Below, one piece after another: positions 62,338-64,000 of a stretch of 64,000 bases of DNA (the stretch's first letter is position 1; each line of letters starts with the position of its first letter). The notes under the pieces were generated by a model. It had not been told where the DNA came from. It did no database searches and was given only the letters and a program-made list of their open reading frames with translations. Made by a program: the position numbers and the translations under genes. The stretch covers positions 1,543,501 to 1,607,500 of the forward strand of contig NC_013889.1 of assembly GCF_000025545.1 (NCBI RefSeq), in the 5' to 3' direction. Origin of the DNA: Thioalkalivibrio sp. K90mix (lineage in GTDB: Bacteria; Pseudomonadota; Gammaproteobacteria; Ectothiorhodospirales; Ectothiorhodospiraceae).

Positions 62338-63020
62338 GCCGCGAACTCCGCGGGGTCCTGTTCGACCTGGACGGGACCCTGCTCGACACGGCCCCGGACA
62401 TGCACGCGGCGCTCACCGTGCTGCTGGCCGAAAACGATCGCCCACCGCTGCCCTTCGAGGCCGTGCGCAATCACGTCTCGCACGGCTCCCAGGCCCTTGT
62501 GCAGCTCGGCTTTCCGGATGTCGAGGGTGCGCGCCGCGAGACCCTCAAGCAACGCTACCTGGAGATCTACGCCCGCGACCTGTGCATCGACACCGCTCTG
62601 TTCCCCGGGCTGGGCCCCGTGCTGGACGCCTGCGAACAGCGCGGCTGGCCCCTCGGGGTCGTGACCAACAAGCCCGCCTGGCTGACCGAGCCATTGCTGG
62701 AGACCCTGGGCCTGTCCCCTCGACTCGCCGCCATCGTCAGTGGTGACACGCTCCCGCAGCGCAAACCGGATCCCGAGCCGATGTGGCTGGCCGCGCGGCA
62801 AACGGGTCTGCCCCCTGAACAGCTTTGTTACTGGGGCGATGCCGAGCGCGACATCGCCGCTGGCCGGGCGGCGGGTATGGCAACACTCGTCGCCCGATGG
62901 GGCTACATCGATGCCAGCCAGAACCCCGACACCTGGGGCGCCGACGGCACGCTCGATCGCCCCGATGATTTCTGGCGCTGGCACCAGGCCAAAGCGGACC
63001 CGCAATGGCTGGCGAGCTGA
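62334..63020 (+). CDS. HAD phosphatase (phosphoglycolate phosphatase or MupP)
   Basis: HAD-IA hydrolase: VLFDLDGTLLDTAPDMHAAL has the nucleophile Asp, LGVVTNKPAW is motif II, RKPDPEPMWLAA carries the motif III Lys, and YWGDAERDIAAGRAAGM is motif IV. It is 228 residues. The family name is usually Gph, but in Pseudomonas the gene directly after ubiG is mupP, an N-acetylmuramate 6-phosphate phosphatase of cell-wall recycling. Gene order favours MupP; the sequence alone does not decide. Confidence 0.85.
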   Translation: MSRELRGVLFDLDGTLLDTAPDMHAALTVLLAENDRPPLPFEAVRNHVSHGSQALVQLGFPDVEGARRETLKQRYLEIYARDLCIDTALFPGLGPVLDACEQRGWPLGVVTNKPAWLTEPLLETLGLSPRLAAIVSGDTLPQRKPDPEPMWLAARQTGLPPEQLCYWGDAERDIAAGRAAGMATLVARWGYIDASQNPDTWGADGTLDRPDDFWRWHQAKADPQWLAS

Positions 63021-64000
63021 CCGAACTGTCGACCACGGCCTGGCTGGCCCTGGCCGCTGCCCTGCTGGTCGGGCTCCTGCTGGGATATACGCTGGCCAGT
63101 CTGCGCCTGAACCGTCGCATCGGGGATCTGCAAACCCGCAATGCCCGGCTGGAAGCCGAACTGGAGGGCGCCGAACAGCGTCGCGAGGACTTGCGTCAGA
63201 GTTTCGAGACCGCGCGGCAGGAACTGGATCGCTCCTTCTCCGCCCTGGCCAGCGAGGCCCTCGAGGCCAACTCCAACCAGTTTCTGCGTCTGGCCCAGTC
63301 GATCCTGACGCAGAAGCTCAGCGAGGGGCAGAACGAGATCGCGCGCTCGGAAAACAAGGTCGAGGCGATGCTCAAGCCGATTCGGGAGACACTGGGCAAG
63401 ACCGAGGCCGAAATCAACGCGATGGAACGCTCGCGTGCCCAGGCCTTCGCCGCCCTGAATGAACAGATCCAGCGCCTGAGCTCGGACAACGCCACCCTCC
63501 AGCGCGAGGCCCACAACCTGGTCCAGGCCCTCTCCCGCCCCGGCGTGCGCGGGCGCTGGGGCGAGCTGACGCTCAAGCGCGCCGTGGAACTGGCCGGCCT
63601 CTCGGCGCACTGCGACTTCACCGAACAACCCGCGCTGGACGGCGATGGCGGGCGCCAGCGTCCGGATCTGCTGGTACACATGCCCGGCAACCGGGCCCTG
63701 GTGGTCGATGCCAAGACACCACTGGATGCCTATCTGGACGCGGTCGCCGCCACCGATCCAGAGCCGCGCGCCGCCGCCTTCAAACGCCATGCCCAGCACC
63801 TGCGCTCGCGCGTCACCGAACTCTCCAGCAAACAGTACTGGGCCAGTGTCGAGCAGTCCCCGGAGTTCGCCGTCCTGTTCCTGCCCGGCGACCCGTTCCT
63901 GGCCGCCGCGCTGGAACACGAACCCGGCCTGCTGGAGTACGCGCTGGAGCGCCAGGTTCTGCTGGCCACGCCGAGCACGCTGATCGCCCTGTTGCGCACC
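63005..64000 (+). CDS. rmuC: RmuC family DNA recombination protein (partial at right edge)
   Basis: Membrane-anchored protein with a coiled coil and a nuclease-like domain, reported to limit inverted-repeat rearrangements. One N-terminal helix (LALAAALLVGLLLGYTLA), a coiled coil to about residue 170, then LSRPGVRGRWGELTLKRAVELAG, RPDLLVHMPGNRALVVDAKTPLDAYL and VLFLPGDPFLAAAL, the RmuC core. It starts 16 bases inside the preceding gene. The last bases of the window interrupt it after 332 codons. Confidence 0.93.
   Translation, partial: MAGELTELSTTAWLALAAALLVGLLLGYTLASLRLNRRIGDLQTRNARLEAELEGAEQRREDLRQSFETARQELDRSFSALASEALEANSNQFLRLAQSILTQKLSEGQNEIARSENKVEAMLKPIRETLGKTEAEINAMERSRAQAFAALNEQIQRLSSDNATLQREAHNLVQALSRPGVRGRWGELTLKRAVELAGLSAHCDFTEQPALDGDGGRQRPDLLVHMPGNRALVVDAKTPLDAYLDAVAATDPEPRAAAFKRHAQHLRSRVTELSSKQYWASVEQSPEFAVLFLPGDPFLAAALEHEPGLLEYALERQVLLATPSTLIALLRT

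Overview
The window is a 64 kb stretch of a high-GC chromosome from a gammaproteobacterium. The rpsB-tsf-pyrH-frr-uppS-cdsA-dxr-rseP-bamA-skp-lpxD-fabZ-lpxA block and the pyrG-kdsA-eno-ftsB-ispD-ispF block are both typical of that class. The acidic flagellin, the gnnA/gnnB-like pair beside lpxB and the overall gene style suggest a sulfur-oxidising, possibly haloalkaliphilic member of the Ectothiorhodospiraceae (Thioalkalivibrio-like). That assignment is inference, not proof. No rRNA, tRNA, CRISPR array, prophage or complete insertion sequence was found.

Layout, left to right. (1) 1-2133: the 5' two thirds or so of a flagellin gene (minus, cut by the left edge) with a sigma-28-type promoter, then a Yip1-like membrane protein. 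(2) 2209-12996: cobalamin region. A cobalamin riboswitch on the minus strand leads bluB-cbiB-cobD-cobQ-cobU-cobT-cobC-cobS (lower ligand, amide and aminopropanol addition, nucleotide loop assembly). Divergent btuF-btuC-btuD encode B12 uptake and are followed by an unknown 129-residue protein. (3) 13056-16009: pirin, glycerol kinase and a VOC protein. (4) 16006-21755: pyrG-kdsA-eno-ftsB-ispD-ispF. (5) 22122-26406: a five-gene overlapping operon, a periplasmic binding protein followed by SiaB, SiaC, SiaD and SiaA homologues, predicted to control c-di-GMP synthesis by partner switching. (6) 26518-32995: rnhB-dnaE-accA-tilS. (7) 33143-36427, plus strand: gnnA-gnnB-lpxB, predicted to make and use a 3-amino UDP-GlcNAc for lipid A. 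(8) 36443-49031, minus: the envelope and translation block listed above. (9) 49324-52801: map and glnD. (10) 52836-54655: a MotAB/ZorAB-like pair with a sigma-54-type promoter. (11) 54894-64000, plus: a PhnD-like binding protein, DoxX, a GGDEF/EAL protein, wrbA, mtaD-ubiG-HAD phosphatase, and a partial rmuC at the right edge.

Most minus-strand operons are tightly coupled, with ATGA, GTGA or 8-base overlaps, and GTG starts are common (cobT, cobC, btuC, fabZ, lpxA, lpxD, cdsA, gnnB, glnD, the zorB-like gene). Three classes of small repeats punctuate gene borders. The first is REP-like TGTAGGAG palindromes. The second is a 270 bp element with 31-base terminal inverted repeats upstream of pyrG. 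The third is scattered end fragments of that element, at the glpK stop, at the pyrG stop and in the rnhB/gnnA gap.

The observations most worth following are the SiaABCD-type operon with an added binding protein, the orphan ZorAB-like motor pair under a likely sigma-54 promoter, the gnnAB-lpxB cassette (amide-rich lipid A, plausible for alkaline stability) sitting inverted inside the lpx-rnhB neighbourhood, and the miniature repeat family.
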